Source: Anaerolineae bacterium (lineage in GTDB: Bacteria > Chloroflexota > Anaerolineae > Promineifilales > Promineifilaceae). Taken from it: a DNA stretch of 64,000 nucleotides. The notes below the pieces were generated by a model. It did no database searches, had not been told where the DNA came from, and saw nothing but the letters and a program-made list of their open reading frames with translations. The translations under genes and the position numbers were made by a program. The stretch is from contig JADLAX010000077.1 of the NCBI GenBank assembly GCA_020848035.1, positions 124,001 through 188,000 of the forward strand, written 5' to 3'. Positions 1-7,720 of the stretch are shown here, piece by piece; positions within the stretch are counted from its first letter, which is position 1, and each line of letters starts with the position of its first letter.

Positions 1-2
1 TT

Positions 3-1640
3 TGCTGGGGCAACCCCAATTTACCCGACCGGCTGGGGTCGCTGGTGCGCTGTGCCCAGGGGTGTTACGATGCGGCCGTTTCCTTCAAAACCCCGTTTAT
101 CTCCGGCAAGGACAGCCTGAACAACGAATACACCGGGGCCGACGGCGAAAAACACGCCATCCCCGGCACGCTGCTCATCAGCGCGATGGGCATAGTGCCG
201 GACGTAGCCAAAACGGTGACGCTGGATTTGAAGCAGGCGGGCAACTTCATCTTTGTGGTGGGCGACACCCGCGCCGAGCTGGGCGGCAGCCACTTCAACC
301 AGGTCGGCGGTCGGGCCGAGGGCAGCCGCACCGTGCCCCAGCCGGTGCCCGACAGCCTGACGCGCATGCGCCTGCTGCACCAGGCAATTCAGGCGGGGCT
401 GGTGCAGGCGTGCCACGACTGTGCCGAAGGCGGTGTGGCCGTGGCCCTGGCCGAGATGTGCATCGCGGGCCGCATTGGGGCGGAGTTGCAGCTCATCCAC
501 GTGCCGCGCGACTGGCACGCGTCGTACTCCAGTGACGAGGTGGTGCTCTTCGCCGAATCGCTCAGCCGCTTCCTGGTGGAAGTGCGCCCCGAAGATGCCC
601 CGCGCTTCCGCGAACTGCTGGCCGACGTGCCGCATGAGTGCGTGGCGGTGGTAGGCGGCGATGGGTTGGTGGTAAACGGCCGTACCGGCTCCCCGATTTT
701 GAATCTCACCGTTGAGGAGATGGAACAAGCGTGGCGCGGCCATGTGGGAGACAAGGTGACAAGGAGACAAGGTGACAAGGTGACCAATGATCCTGTCACC
801 TTGTCACCCGGTCACCCTGTCACCCCTTCACCCCTTCACCCCTTCACCCGGTCACGTCCAAAAGTCCTCATCCTGCACGCCAACGGCACCAACCGGGACC
901 ACGACGCGGCGCTGGCCTGTACGCTGGCGGGCGGCGCGCCGGAGATTGTGCACATCAACCAGCTGGCGGCGGGCGAACGGCGGCTGGCTGATTACAGCAT
1001 GTTGGTCATTCCGGGCGGCTTCTCGTACGGCGACGACCTGGGGGCGGGTGTGCTCTGGGCGCTGGATTTGCGGGAGCGGTTTGGGGAGGAACTGCGGGAA
1101 TTTGTAGGGAACGGCCGTCCCGTCCTGGGCATCTGCAACGGCTTCCAAACCCTGGTCAAGGCAGGCCTGCTTCCCGGCAATCCCCAATCTCCAGTCTCCA
1201 ATCTCCAATCTCCCCGCCAGGTCACGCTCACCTACAACCAATCGAACCAATTTGAATGCCGCTGGGTCACCCTGCAACCCAATAAAAATTCACCCAGCCT
1301 CTTTACTCAAAACCTAACTGAACCCATCTACTGCCCCGTCGCCCACGGCGAAGGCCGGCTCATGGTGCAAAACGAAGCTGCTCTGGACCTGTTGCAGACG
1401 GAAAACTTAATTCCGCTCCAATATTCAATCGCCAATCTCCAATCGCCAATTCCCTACCCCGCCAACCCCAACGGCTCCGTCCTCGACATCGCCGCGCTGT
1501 GCAACCCGGCGGGCAACGTGCTGGGGCTGATGCCGCATCCAGAGAATCATATCTTCCCCTGGCAGCATCCCCGTGCCAGCCGCGGCGAGCTGGGGAATTT
1601 GGGGCTGCGGCTGTTTGAAAACGGAATTAAAAATGCTTAG
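3..1640 (+). CDS. purL-purQ: Phosphoribosylformylglycinamidine synthase, PurL C-terminus fused to PurQ (5' partial)
   Basis: FGAM synthase makes FGAM from FGAR, ATP and glutamine in purine synthesis. The frame is open at the left edge, so the N-terminal part lies outside. The first 240 or so codons are the end of the PurL synthase domain (SGKDSLNNEY). From about 860 a class I glutamine amidotransferase domain follows: GGFSYGDDLGAG, nucleophile Cys in GICNGFQ (codon at 1134) and the His/Glu pair of PHPE (1535-1543). GICNGFQ and GLLPG resemble the separate PurQ subunit, so this looks like a PurL-PurQ fusion, although large single-chain PurL also ends in an amidotransferase. The linker (749-856) is encoded by a mirrored repeat, and two more repeat tracts (1179-1216, 1426-1452) sit inside the amidotransferase domain without breaking the frame. 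It is the first of the purine genes seen here. Confidence 0.93.
   Translation, partial: CWGNPNLPDRLGSLVRCAQGCYDAAVSFKTPFISGKDSLNNEYTGADGEKHAIPGTLLISAMGIVPDVAKTVTLDLKQAGNFIFVVGDTRAELGGSHFNQVGGRAEGSRTVPQPVPDSLTRMRLLHQAIQAGLVQACHDCAEGGVAVALAEMCIAGRIGAELQLIHVPRDWHASYSSDEVVLFAESLSRFLVEVRPEDAPRFRELLADVPHECVAVVGGDGLVVNGRTGSPILNLTVEEMEQAWRGHVGDKVTRRQGDKVTNDPVTLSPGHPVTPSPLHPFTRSRPKVLILHANGTNRDHDAALACTLAGGAPEIVHINQLAAGERRLADYSMLVIPGGFSYGDDLGAGVLWALDLRERFGEELREFVGNGRPVLGICNGFQTLVKAGLLPGNPQSPVSNLQSPRQVTLTYNQSNQFECRWVTLQPNKNSPSLFTQNLTEPIYCPVAHGEGRLMVQNEAALDLLQTENLIPLQYSIANLQSPIPYPANPNGSVLDIAALCNPAGNVLGLMPHPENHIFPWQHPRASRGELGNLGLRLFENGIKNA
749..856. repeat. Mirrored short-tandem-repeat island inside purL-purQ
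   Basis: Left arm repeats of GGTGACAAG/GAGACAAG face right arm repeats of CACCTTGTCAC and CACCCCTTCACC. The two arms can pair into a long hairpin. It is translated in frame as the Thr/Ser/Pro/His-rich linker between the PurL and PurQ domains. The same words recur at 2683-2745, 54524-54570 and 57490-57530. Confidence 0.85.
1179..1216. repeat. CAATCTC-type repeat tract inside the PurQ domain
   Basis: Several direct copies of CCAATCTC or CCAGTCTC are read in frame as a Gln/Ser/Pro/Asn-rich insert (residues like NLQSP). A second tract of the same word lies at 1426-1452. Both are single-armed here, while the same word forms complete hairpins at 5517-5581 and 8977-9039. Confidence 0.75.
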
Positions 1641-1708
1641 CAAACGCAGAGGCGCAAAGGCGCGGAGAAAAAAACTCTGCGTCTCCGCGTCTCTGCGTTA
1701 AGGAAAAA
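1641..1708. repeat. Mirrored CTCTGCGT-type repeat between purL-purQ and purC
   Basis: ACGCAGAGGCGCAAAGGCG faces CTCTGCGTCTCCGCGTCTC and ends in GCGTTAAGG a few bases before the purC start. It forms a hairpin across most of the intergenic space. Related copies lie at 10082-10116, 19490-19515 and, in frame, 36586-36628. Confidence 0.8.
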
Positions 1709-1711
1709 ATC

Positions 1712-2683
1712 ATGCTAACTCATCAAGATTTGTTAGACGCCATTCCCAACTGCCTGGACCACACCGATTTTGCCGGGCTGGGTGAAAAATATGAGGGCAA
1801 GGTGCGGGATGTGTATGGGCAAAACGGCCGTCGCATCCTCATCACCACCGACCGGGTTAGCGCGTTTGACCGGGTGCTGGGGCTGATTCCGTACAAGGGG
1901 CAGGTGCTGAACCAGCTCAGCGCCTGGTGGTTTGAACAAACAGCCGATCTGGCGCGCAACCACGTCATTGCTGTGCCCGATCCCAACGTGACCATTGCCC
2001 ACGAAGCCCAGCCGCTGCCGGTAGAAATTGTGGTGCGCGGTTACATCACTGGGGTGACCAAGACGTCGCTGTGGTATTTGTATGAGCAAGGGGAGCGACG
2101 GCCGTATGGCATCCAGCTCCCCGACGGCCTGCACAAAAACGATCCGCTGCCCGAACCGATCATCACCCCCACCACCAAAGCCACCCAAGGCGGCCACGAC
2201 GAGCGGCTGACCGAGGCAGAGATTCTGGAGCAAAAGTTGGTCGGGGCTGATTTATGGGAGGAGGTGCGGGAAACGGCCGTCTCCCTCTTCAAACGCGGTC
2301 AGCAAATCGCGGCTCAGGCCGGGCTGATTTTGGTGGACACAAAATATGAGATGGGGTTGGTAAACGGCCGTCTCACCCTCATCGACGAAATCCACACCCC
2401 CGACTCCAGCCGCTACTGGCTGGCCGAAACCGTCGAAAATGCTGTGGCCGGTGTCCCCGCCGCGCCACCCACCAAGCCCGAAAACTACGACAAAGAGTTC
2501 ATGCGCCAATGGTACGCCGCCCAGGGCTATCGCGGCGACGGTACCCCGCCCACTATGCCTCCCGACCTCATCGCCCAAATCGCCGCCCGCTACCTCACCA
2601 CCTACGAAAAACTTACCGGTACAGTTTTTACACCAGGAAGGCTGCCTGCTGCCGAACGCATTTGGGAGAATTTGAAGGGGTGA
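1712..2683 (+). CDS. purC: Phosphoribosylaminoimidazole-succinocarboxamide synthase
   Basis: SAICAR synthetase joins CAIR and aspartate using ATP, a late step of IMP synthesis in the cytosol. The 323-residue protein has the family hallmarks: YEGKVRDVY near residue 28 (nucleotide-binding start), TDRVSAFDR near 47, EIVVRGYITG near 105 and the end-domain motif LIDEIHTPDSSRYW. Its length fits the longer PurC form, about 300 residues, rather than the 240-residue form. The ATG at 1712 follows a purine-rich AAGGAAAAAA stretch. A repeat hairpin precedes it, and a second one starts right at the stop codon and fills the gap to purE. It is surely co-transcribed with its pur neighbours. Confidence 0.96.
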   Translation: MLTHQDLLDAIPNCLDHTDFAGLGEKYEGKVRDVYGQNGRRILITTDRVSAFDRVLGLIPYKGQVLNQLSAWWFEQTADLARNHVIAVPDPNVTIAHEAQPLPVEIVVRGYITGVTKTSLWYLYEQGERRPYGIQLPDGLHKNDPLPEPIITPTTKATQGGHDERLTEAEILEQKLVGADLWEEVRETAVSLFKRGQQIAAQAGLILVDTKYEMGLVNGRLTLIDEIHTPDSSRYWLAETVENAVAGVPAAPPTKPENYDKEFMRQWYAAQGYRGDGTPPTMPPDLIAQIAARYLTTYEKLTGTVFTPGRLPAAERIWENLKG

Positions 2684-2745
2684 AGGGGTGAACGGGTGAT
2701 CTTCTTTCACCCGTTCACCCCTTCACCCGCTCACCCCTTCCAAAA
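2683..2745. repeat. Mirrored GGGGTGAA/TTCACCCC repeat between purC and purE
   Basis: Copies of GGGGTGAA and GGGTGA face copies of TTCACCCC and TCACCC around a short TCTTCTT loop. The left arm begins at the purC stop codon. Same word family as the purL-purQ linker at 749-856. Confidence 0.85.
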
Positions 2746-2755
2746 GGATTAATAA

Positions 2756-3265
2756 ATGAGCGAACAAAACAACATCTTAGTTGGCGTCATTATGGGCAGT
2801 ACGTCGGATTGGGAGACGATGCGGCATGCGGTGGAGACGCTGGCGGAGTTTGGCGTGCCGCACGAGGCGAAGGTGGTGTCCGCGCACCGCACGCCGGAAT
2901 TGATGGCTGAATATGCCCAAAGCGCCGAGTCGCGCGGCTTGCAGGTGATTATTGCCGGGGCGGGTGGGGCGGCCCATTTGCCGGGCATGGTGGCGGCACA
3001 GACGGTGCTGCCGGTGCTGGGCGTGCCGGTGCAGAGCCATGCGCTCAACGGGCTGGATTCGCTGCTGTCCATTGTGCAGATGCCCGGCGGGGTGCCCGTG
3101 GGCACGCTGGCGATTGGTAAGTCTGGGGCTAAAAATGCGGCCCTGCTAGCGATTGCCATCGTTGGCCTCCAATATCCTGAATTCCGCCAAAAGCTGCACG
3201 ATTTCCGCCAAGCTCAAACGGACAAAGTGTTACGAGACCAGCTGCCAGTCATTCCAGCCGATTGA
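2756..3265 (+). CDS. purE: N5-carboxyaminoimidazole ribonucleotide mutase
   Basis: Class I PurE converts N5-CAIR to CAIR, working after PurK. The 169-residue protein carries the whole active-site set: GSTSDW near residue 14, SAHRTP near 42, [12 protein letters not shown] near 69 and the [13 protein letters not shown] stretch near 105. Length is normal for the family. The start ATG has AAAAGGATT upstream. Its partner purK lies beyond a cation-exchanger gene, whereas purE and purK are usually adjacent. The assignment is firm because all conserved loops are intact. Confidence 0.97.
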   Translation: MSEQNNILVGVIMGSTSDWETMRHAVETLAEFGVPHEAKVVSAHRTPELMAEYAQSAESRGLQVIIAGAGGAAHLPGMVAAQTVLPVLGVPVQSHALNGLDSLLSIVQMPGGVPVGTLAIGKSGAKNAALLAIAIVGLQYPEFRQKLHDFRQAQTDKVLRDQLPVIPAD

Positions 3266-3377
3266 TGGTGTCTGGACTTGCTCGTTAACAACAAAAATCA
3301 CCCATTGGCATGGCCTGTCGTCTGCGTTAAAGTTCGAGCGCTTTCAATAACTCACTGAACAAGGCAGGAAAAAATTC

Positions 3378-4304
3378 ATGTTTCTCAACATTGTTATCAT
3401 CATTGCCAGCATTGTGGGGTTGGCATATGGAGCCACCTTCATTGTGGACTCGGCGGCGCGCATGGCGCGCCACTTTGGCGTCTCAGAGCTAATCATCGGG
3501 CTGACGATTGTGGCCGTGGGCACGTCGGCCCCCGAATTTGCGGTAACGATTAGTGCGGCCGTTTCTGGCCAGGCAGATATCTCTGTGAGCAATATCGTCG
3601 GCTCCAACATCTTCAATCTGGGCTTCATTTTGGGCGGCGTGGTCGCCGTGCGAGCCATCGCCACCACGCCCAAGATTGTGTACCGCGACGGCGGCATGCT
3701 GATCGTGGCAACACTCGTGCTGCTTTTCTTCATGCGCGATTTACAGCTTCAGCCGTGGGAAGGTGGCGTTTTGCTGGTGCTGCTGTTTGTCTATATGCTG
3801 TACCTGTACACCCAGCGCGACGTCGATTTGGAAGAACTACCTGACGGCGACTTCCGCTGGCGTGACGTGCCCTTGTTTGTCCTGGGCCTTGCCATGGTGG
3901 TTGTGGGCGGTGAGTTTTTGGTGGATTCGGCAACGGCCGTTGCCCGGCTCCTGGGCATGTCTGACTGGGTCATCGGCGTGACGATTGTAGCCGCAGGTAC
4001 CTCCGCGCCCGAGATGGCCACCTCGCTGGTCGGCGTGCTGCGCGGCCATTCGGACATTTCCATTGGCAACTTAATCGGCAGCGATTTGTTTAACCTGATG
4101 GGCGTGCTGGGTCTGGCGGGCGTGATACAAACCTCGCCGATGGTGATTGATTCGGCCGGGTGGAGCAGCCTGCTGCTGCTCAGCGGCATGGTGATTTTTG
4201 TGGTGATTCTGATGCGAGTGGGCTGGAAGCTCAACCGCTGGGAAGGCGTGATGCTGATTTTGATCAATTTGCTGCGCTGGATTTATGATTTTTCAGCGAA
4301 GTAG
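3378..4304 (+). CDS. Calcium/sodium antiporter, CaCA family (YrbG-like)
   Basis: An integral membrane cation exchanger of 308 residues, made of two homologous halves with about ten membrane segments in all. Each half carries the alpha-repeat signature: VGTSAPEFAVTISAA with NIVGSNIFNLG (residues about 45-80), and AAGTSAPEMATSL with NLIGSDLFNLMG (about 207-245). The acidic residue in GTSAPE and the Asn/Asp in GSNIFN/GSDLFN bind the cation in this family. The ion cannot be told from sequence; Ca2+/Na+ or Ca2+/H+ exchange is typical. It interrupts the purine cluster between purE and purK, reading in the same direction, so it is probably on the same transcript, although it has no known role in purine synthesis. 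Confidence 0.93.
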   Translation: MFLNIVIIIASIVGLAYGATFIVDSAARMARHFGVSELIIGLTIVAVGTSAPEFAVTISAAVSGQADISVSNIVGSNIFNLGFILGGVVAVRAIATTPKIVYRDGGMLIVATLVLLFFMRDLQLQPWEGGVLLVLLFVYMLYLYTQRDVDLEELPDGDFRWRDVPLFVLGLAMVVVGGEFLVDSATAVARLLGMSDWVIGVTIVAAGTSAPEMATSLVGVLRGHSDISIGNLIGSDLFNLMGVLGLAGVIQTSPMVIDSAGWSSLLLLSGMVIFVVILMRVGWKLNRWEGVMLILINLLRWIYDFSAK

Positions 4305-4325
4305 TCATTTGGATAAGAATAGACG

Positions 4326-5540
4326 ATGTTAATTTTACCACCAGCCACCATCGGCATACTTGGCAGCGGTCAGCTGGGCCGCATGCTGGCGCTGGCGGCA
4401 AGGCGTTCCGGCTACCGCATCCACGTCTTTTCCCCAGAAGCCAACTCCCCCGCCGGGCAGGTGGCCGACCGGGAGTTTGTGGCCGCCTACGACGACCTGG
4501 CCGCCGTGCGCGACTTTGCCCGCAGCGTGGACGTGGTGACCTACGAGTTTGAGAACGTGCCGCTGGCCACGGCCGAAACCTGTGCCGCCATCGTGCCGCT
4601 GCGACCCGGCCCGCAGGCGCTGCGCGTGGCCCAAAATCGGCTGCGCGAAAAGACCTTTTTTGTGGAGAATGGGTTGCCGACGGTGCCGTTTGCTGCGGTA
4701 CATTCCCTAACCGATTTGCAAACTGGATTGGCCCAAATTGGCTGCCCGGCGCTGTTGAAAACGGCCGTTTCCGGCTACGACGGCAAAGGACAAATCAAGC
4801 TCAACCATCCCGACGAAGCGGCTGGTGCCTGGCAAGCCGTTGGCGAGGTGGACTGTATTTTGGAAGGCTGGGTGGCGTTTGAGCGTGAACTTTCGATGGT
4901 GGCGGCGCGGGACGTGAACGGCCGTATCGCCCACTACAACCTCATCGAAAACAGCCACGCCAACCACATCCTCGATGTCTCCGTGGCCCCGGCCAACGTG
5001 CCACCGCCAGTTCTAGCCCAGGCCGAAGCGATGGTACAAACCGTGCTCACGGCGCTGGACGTGGTCGGCGTGCTGTGCGTTGAATTTTTCCTGACCCCCA
5101 CCCCAGGCAGGCTGCTGCTCAACGAAATCGCGCCCCGCCCGCACAACTCGGGGCATCTCACCATCGAGGCGTGTGTCACCAGCCAGTTTGAGCAGCAGCT
5201 GCGCACCGTCTGCGGCCTGCCCGTGGGCGACACCACCTACCTGCGCCCGGCAGCAATGGCCAACCTGCTGGGTGATTTGTGGAGTTTTTCATACGAAGAA
5301 ACGGAAGAACAAAAGGGAGAAAGAAAAATATCTGCGAAATCTGCGAAATCTGTTGATAAAAATCGCACACCAAACTGGCCAGCCGTTCTCACCCACCCCC
5401 ACCGGAAACTGCATTTGTACGGCAAAGAATCCGCCCGCCCCGGCCGCAAAATGGGGCATCTCACGGCACTCGCAAGCAGTGCAGCTGAGGCAGAAAAGAT
5501 TGTTAGAGGAGCAAGAAGGAGATTGGAGACTGGAGATTAG
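4326..5540 (+). CDS. purK: N5-carboxyaminoimidazole ribonucleotide synthase
   Basis: PurK carboxylates AIR with ATP and bicarbonate to give N5-CAIR for PurE. It is an ATP-grasp enzyme: N-terminal nucleotide-like domain GILGSGQLGRML (residues 9-20), phosphate loop VSGYDGKGQ near 155, and metal/substrate residues in LLNEIAPRPHNSGH near 262. At 404 residues it is a little long. The extra length is in the C-terminal domain, where a repeat tract (5322-5360, word TCTGCGAAA) adds a Lys/Ser-rich insert, and at the very end, where the stop codon lies in the left arm of the next repeat (5517-5581). These two features look like repeat invasion of a working gene. Confidence 0.95.
   Translation: MLILPPATIGILGSGQLGRMLALAARRSGYRIHVFSPEANSPAGQVADREFVAAYDDLAAVRDFARSVDVVTYEFENVPLATAETCAAIVPLRPGPQALRVAQNRLREKTFFVENGLPTVPFAAVHSLTDLQTGLAQIGCPALLKTAVSGYDGKGQIKLNHPDEAAGAWQAVGEVDCILEGWVAFERELSMVAARDVNGRIAHYNLIENSHANHILDVSVAPANVPPPVLAQAEAMVQTVLTALDVVGVLCVEFFLTPTPGRLLLNEIAPRPHNSGHLTIEACVTSQFEQQLRTVCGLPVGDTTYLRPAAMANLLGDLWSFSYEETEEQKGERKISAKSAKSVDKNRTPNWPAVLTHPHRKLHLYGKESARPGRKMGHLTALASSAAEAEKIVRGARRRLETGD
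5322..5360. repeat. TCTGCGAAA repeat tract inside purK
   Basis: ATCTGCGAAATCTGCGAAAT plus a half copy is read in frame as a Lys/Ser-rich stretch within the purK C-terminal domain. There is no clear second arm, so it is a single-armed relative of the mirrored islands. Confidence 0.6.
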
Positions 5541-5581
5541 AGATTGTGTTTGATGCCAATCTCTAATCTCCAATCTCCACT
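5517..5581. repeat. Mirrored GGAGATT/AATCTCC repeat between purK and purF
   Basis: GGAGATTGGAGACTGGAGAT faces CAATCTCTAATCTCCAATCT around a TGTGTTTGATG loop. The purK stop codon lies in the left arm. It ends 16 bases before purF. The same word is at 8977-9039 and, single-armed, in purQ. Confidence 0.85.
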
Positions 5582-5596
5582 TTCCGAAGGAAAGAC

Positions 5597-7090
5597 ATGG
5601 ACAACCTCGATTTTCACGAAAACGACAAGTTTCACGACGAATGCGGCATTTTTGGCGTCTATGCGCCGGGGCGTGAGGTGGCGCGGCTGACCTTTTTTGG
5701 CCTGTATGCCCTGCAGCATCGCGGGCAGGAAAGCGCGGGCATTGCCACCTGCGACGGCCGTTCCGCCTACAGCCACAAAGGCATGGGTCTCGTCTCGCAG
5801 GTGTTTAATGAGGAGAATTTACGGCCGTTGCAGGGCCACATGGCCATTGGCCAAAACCGGTACTCCACCACCGGCGGCTCGCACCTGCGCAACGTCCAGC
5901 CGTACCTCATCGAGACGATTTACGGCCCGCTGGGCGTGGCCCACAACGGCAACCTCACCAACGCCCTGCACCTGCGCCACCAGCTGCTCAAGCGCGGCGT
6001 CGGCCTCTCCTCCACCAGCGACAGCGAGGTGATCACCCAGATGCTGGCCGCCCCGGCCGAGGTGTGGAACCCCACCAACGGCAACGGCAAGGAAAACGAC
6101 CGCTGGGTGGCCCGCTTACGCGCCATGATGGGTGTGCTCGAAGGGGCGTACTCGCTGACGCTGCTCACCCGCGAGGCGGTGTATGCCGTGCGCGACCCAT
6201 TGGGATTACGGCCGTTGTGCCTCGGCCAGCTAGAAGACGGCGGCTACGTCGTTGCCAGCGAATCGTGCGCCCTGCACACCATCGGCGCACACTACCTGCG
6301 CGAGATCATGCCCGGCGAAATTTTGCGGCTGGACCACGAAGGCATCACCTCCTTCACCGGGGTCAAATCGCAGCAGCGTGGGCTGTGCATTTTTGAGTAC
6401 GTTTACTTCGCCCGGCCCGATTCGGTGTTTGAAGGCCAGGTCATCCACGAGGTGCGCCAGCGGCTGGGCCGCATCCTGGCCCGTGAAGCCCCCGCCGACG
6501 CTGATGTCGTCGTGGGCGTGCCCGATTCGGCCACCCCGGCGGCGATTGGCTTCAGCCTGGAATCGGGTCTCGCTTTTACCGAGGGACTGACCAAAAATCG
6601 GTATATCGGCCGTACCTTCATCCAGCCCGACGACCAGCTGCGCAAAGAAGGCGTGCGCATCAAATACAATCCGCTGGAGTCCAACCTCAAGGGCAAGCGC
6701 GTTGTCCTCATCGACGATTCGATTGTGCGCGGCAACACCGCTGGCCCGCTGGTGCAGCTCATCCGCGACGGCGGGGCTAAAGAAGTGCACGTGCGTGTCT
6801 CCTCGCCGCCGGTGCGCCATCCTTGCTTCATGGGCATCGACATGGCCACGCGCAAAGACCTCATTGCCCACAAGCTGGACATCGAAGGCATCCGCCAGCG
6901 CATCGGCGCCGACAGCCTGGCCTACCTCAGCCACGAAGGCATGGTGGAAGCGGTCACCTCTGGCATTCGCCAGCAAACCGGCCACTGCACCGCCTGCTTC
7001 TCCGGCGACTATCCCATCGCCATCCCTGAATGGCTCTTCGACGATGAGCGGGATCGGGAGAAATTGATTTTTGAGGATATGTGGGGGTAA
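5597..7090 (+). CDS. purF: Amidophosphoribosyltransferase
   Basis: PurF commits PRPP to purine synthesis by making phosphoribosylamine with glutamine as nitrogen donor. The 497-residue protein has the N-terminal nucleophile Cys at residue 16 (DECGIFGVY) after a 15-residue propeptide, so self-processing is expected. The PRPP loop is VVLIDDSIVRGNT near residue 370. Cysteines in GLCIFEY, HPCFMG and HCTAC match the four ligands of the iron-sulfur cluster in Bacillus-type PurF, so this is the oxygen-sensitive, cluster-containing form. The start follows GAAGGAAAGAC. A repeat-framed S23-like gene separates it from purD-purM. Confidence 0.96.
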   Translation: MDNLDFHENDKFHDECGIFGVYAPGREVARLTFFGLYALQHRGQESAGIATCDGRSAYSHKGMGLVSQVFNEENLRPLQGHMAIGQNRYSTTGGSHLRNVQPYLIETIYGPLGVAHNGNLTNALHLRHQLLKRGVGLSSTSDSEVITQMLAAPAEVWNPTNGNGKENDRWVARLRAMMGVLEGAYSLTLLTREAVYAVRDPLGLRPLCLGQLEDGGYVVASESCALHTIGAHYLREIMPGEILRLDHEGITSFTGVKSQQRGLCIFEYVYFARPDSVFEGQVIHEVRQRLGRILAREAPADADVVVGVPDSATPAAIGFSLESGLAFTEGLTKNRYIGRTFIQPDDQLRKEGVRIKYNPLESNLKGKRVVLIDDSIVRGNTAGPLVQLIRDGGAKEVHVRVSSPPVRHPCFMGIDMATRKDLIAHKLDIEGIRQRIGADSLAYLSHEGMVEAVTSGIRQQTGHCTACFSGDYPIAIPEWLFDDERDREKLIFEDMWG

Positions 7091-7206
7091 GGGTTGCAAG
7101 TGGCAGGTTGTAAGTGGCAAGTTGCAAGTGGCAGGTTGCAAGTGGCAAGTGGCAGGTTGCAAGTGGCAAGTGGCAGGTTGTAAGTGGCAGGTTGCAAGTG
7201 GCAAGT
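7091..7206. repeat. Left tandem block, GGCAGGTTGCAAGT words
   Basis: About fourteen alternating copies of GCAAGTG, GCAGGTT and variants fill the space between purF and the S23-like gene. The block is open in frame with that gene, but the repeat-coded residues (WQVASGK type) are probably not part of the protein. Confidence 0.85.
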
Positions 7207-7215
7207 GAGGTTGTT

Positions 7216-7632
7216 GTGGAGTTCAAGAATTTTGAGGAGTGGGTAAAACAGGTGCCCCAAAGCATCAAAAGTGATCCTCTTTGGGATTTCAAGACCTATC
7301 AGAACCCGCTTTTTCTTGCTGATTTGGTTTGGTTTGATTGCGATAAACTTTTTGCGGATCAAAGGGGCAAAGGTATTGCCTGGCAAATTATAGATAGCGC
7401 TGGCTCTATTGCCGCACATATTGAAGAGGGATTTGGTCGGGGATATGGCAAAGATTATGCACGGTTCCTGAAAATTTCGTTGGGTTCTGCCAGGGAAACA
7501 CGGGGCTGGTATTATCGTGGGCGTCACGTTTTCGAACCGGAGTTGCTGCAACATCGGTACCGGTTAGCGGATGAGATTATTGCTAATCTCATTGTAGTAA
7601 TCAATCAACAGGGGCGGTGGAAAAAAGATTGA
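7216..7632 (+). CDS. Four-helix bundle protein, S23/23S rRNA-intervening-sequence family
   Basis: A small helical protein (138 residues from the GTG at 7216) of the family found in 23S rRNA intervening sequences and related in fold to the Avd protein of diversity-generating retroelements. Family features are the central GSIAAHIEEGFGR segment followed by DYARFLKISLGSARETR and a helical end. I chose GTG 7216 because GAGG lies five bases upstream; the frame also opens earlier at 7114, but that part is pure repeat. Its biochemical function is not known. It is enclosed by mirrored repeat blocks and sits between purF and purD-purM, in the direction of the purine cluster. Residues upstream of FKNFEEW are doubtful. 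Confidence 0.85.
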   Translation: MEFKNFEEWVKQVPQSIKSDPLWDFKTYQNPLFLADLVWFDCDKLFADQRGKGIAWQIIDSAGSIAAHIEEGFGRGYGKDYARFLKISLGSARETRGWYYRGRHVFEPELLQHRYRLADEIIANLIVVINQQGRWKKD

Positions 7633-7634
7633 GC

Positions 7635-7709
7635 GAGTTGCAGGTAAGAAGTGGCATGTAGCAGGTAAAAACCTGCAACCTGCAACCTGCAACCTGCAAC
7701 TTGCAACCC
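7635..7709. repeat. Right mirrored block, TTGCAGGT/ACCTGCAA words
   Basis: GTTGCAGGTAAGAAGTGGCA faces ACCTGCAACC copies around AAAA, ending CTTGCAACCC. It uses the same vocabulary as 7091-7206 in inverted orientation, and also folds on itself. Confidence 0.85.
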
Positions 7710-7720
7710 ATTGAGGAATA

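Larger units (their letters stand above)
7091..7709 (+). mobile_element. Repeat-framed S23-like gene unit (possible intervening element)
   Basis: The unit runs from just after the purF stop to 12 bases before purD-purM. Its outer ends are inverted: the first 19 bases (GGGTTGCAAGTGGCAGGTT) match the reverse complement of the last 19 with one mismatch. Inside lie long blocks of the same 7-base words, then the S23-like gene. In 23S rRNA intervening sequences of other bacteria the same protein family is flanked by inverted repeats. That this unit is or was mobile is inference; no transposase or target duplication is visible. Confidence 0.4.

Noticed and set aside
7091-7206. CRISPR array
   Set aside because: The 7-base words are contiguous with no unique spacers; no cas genes occur in the window.
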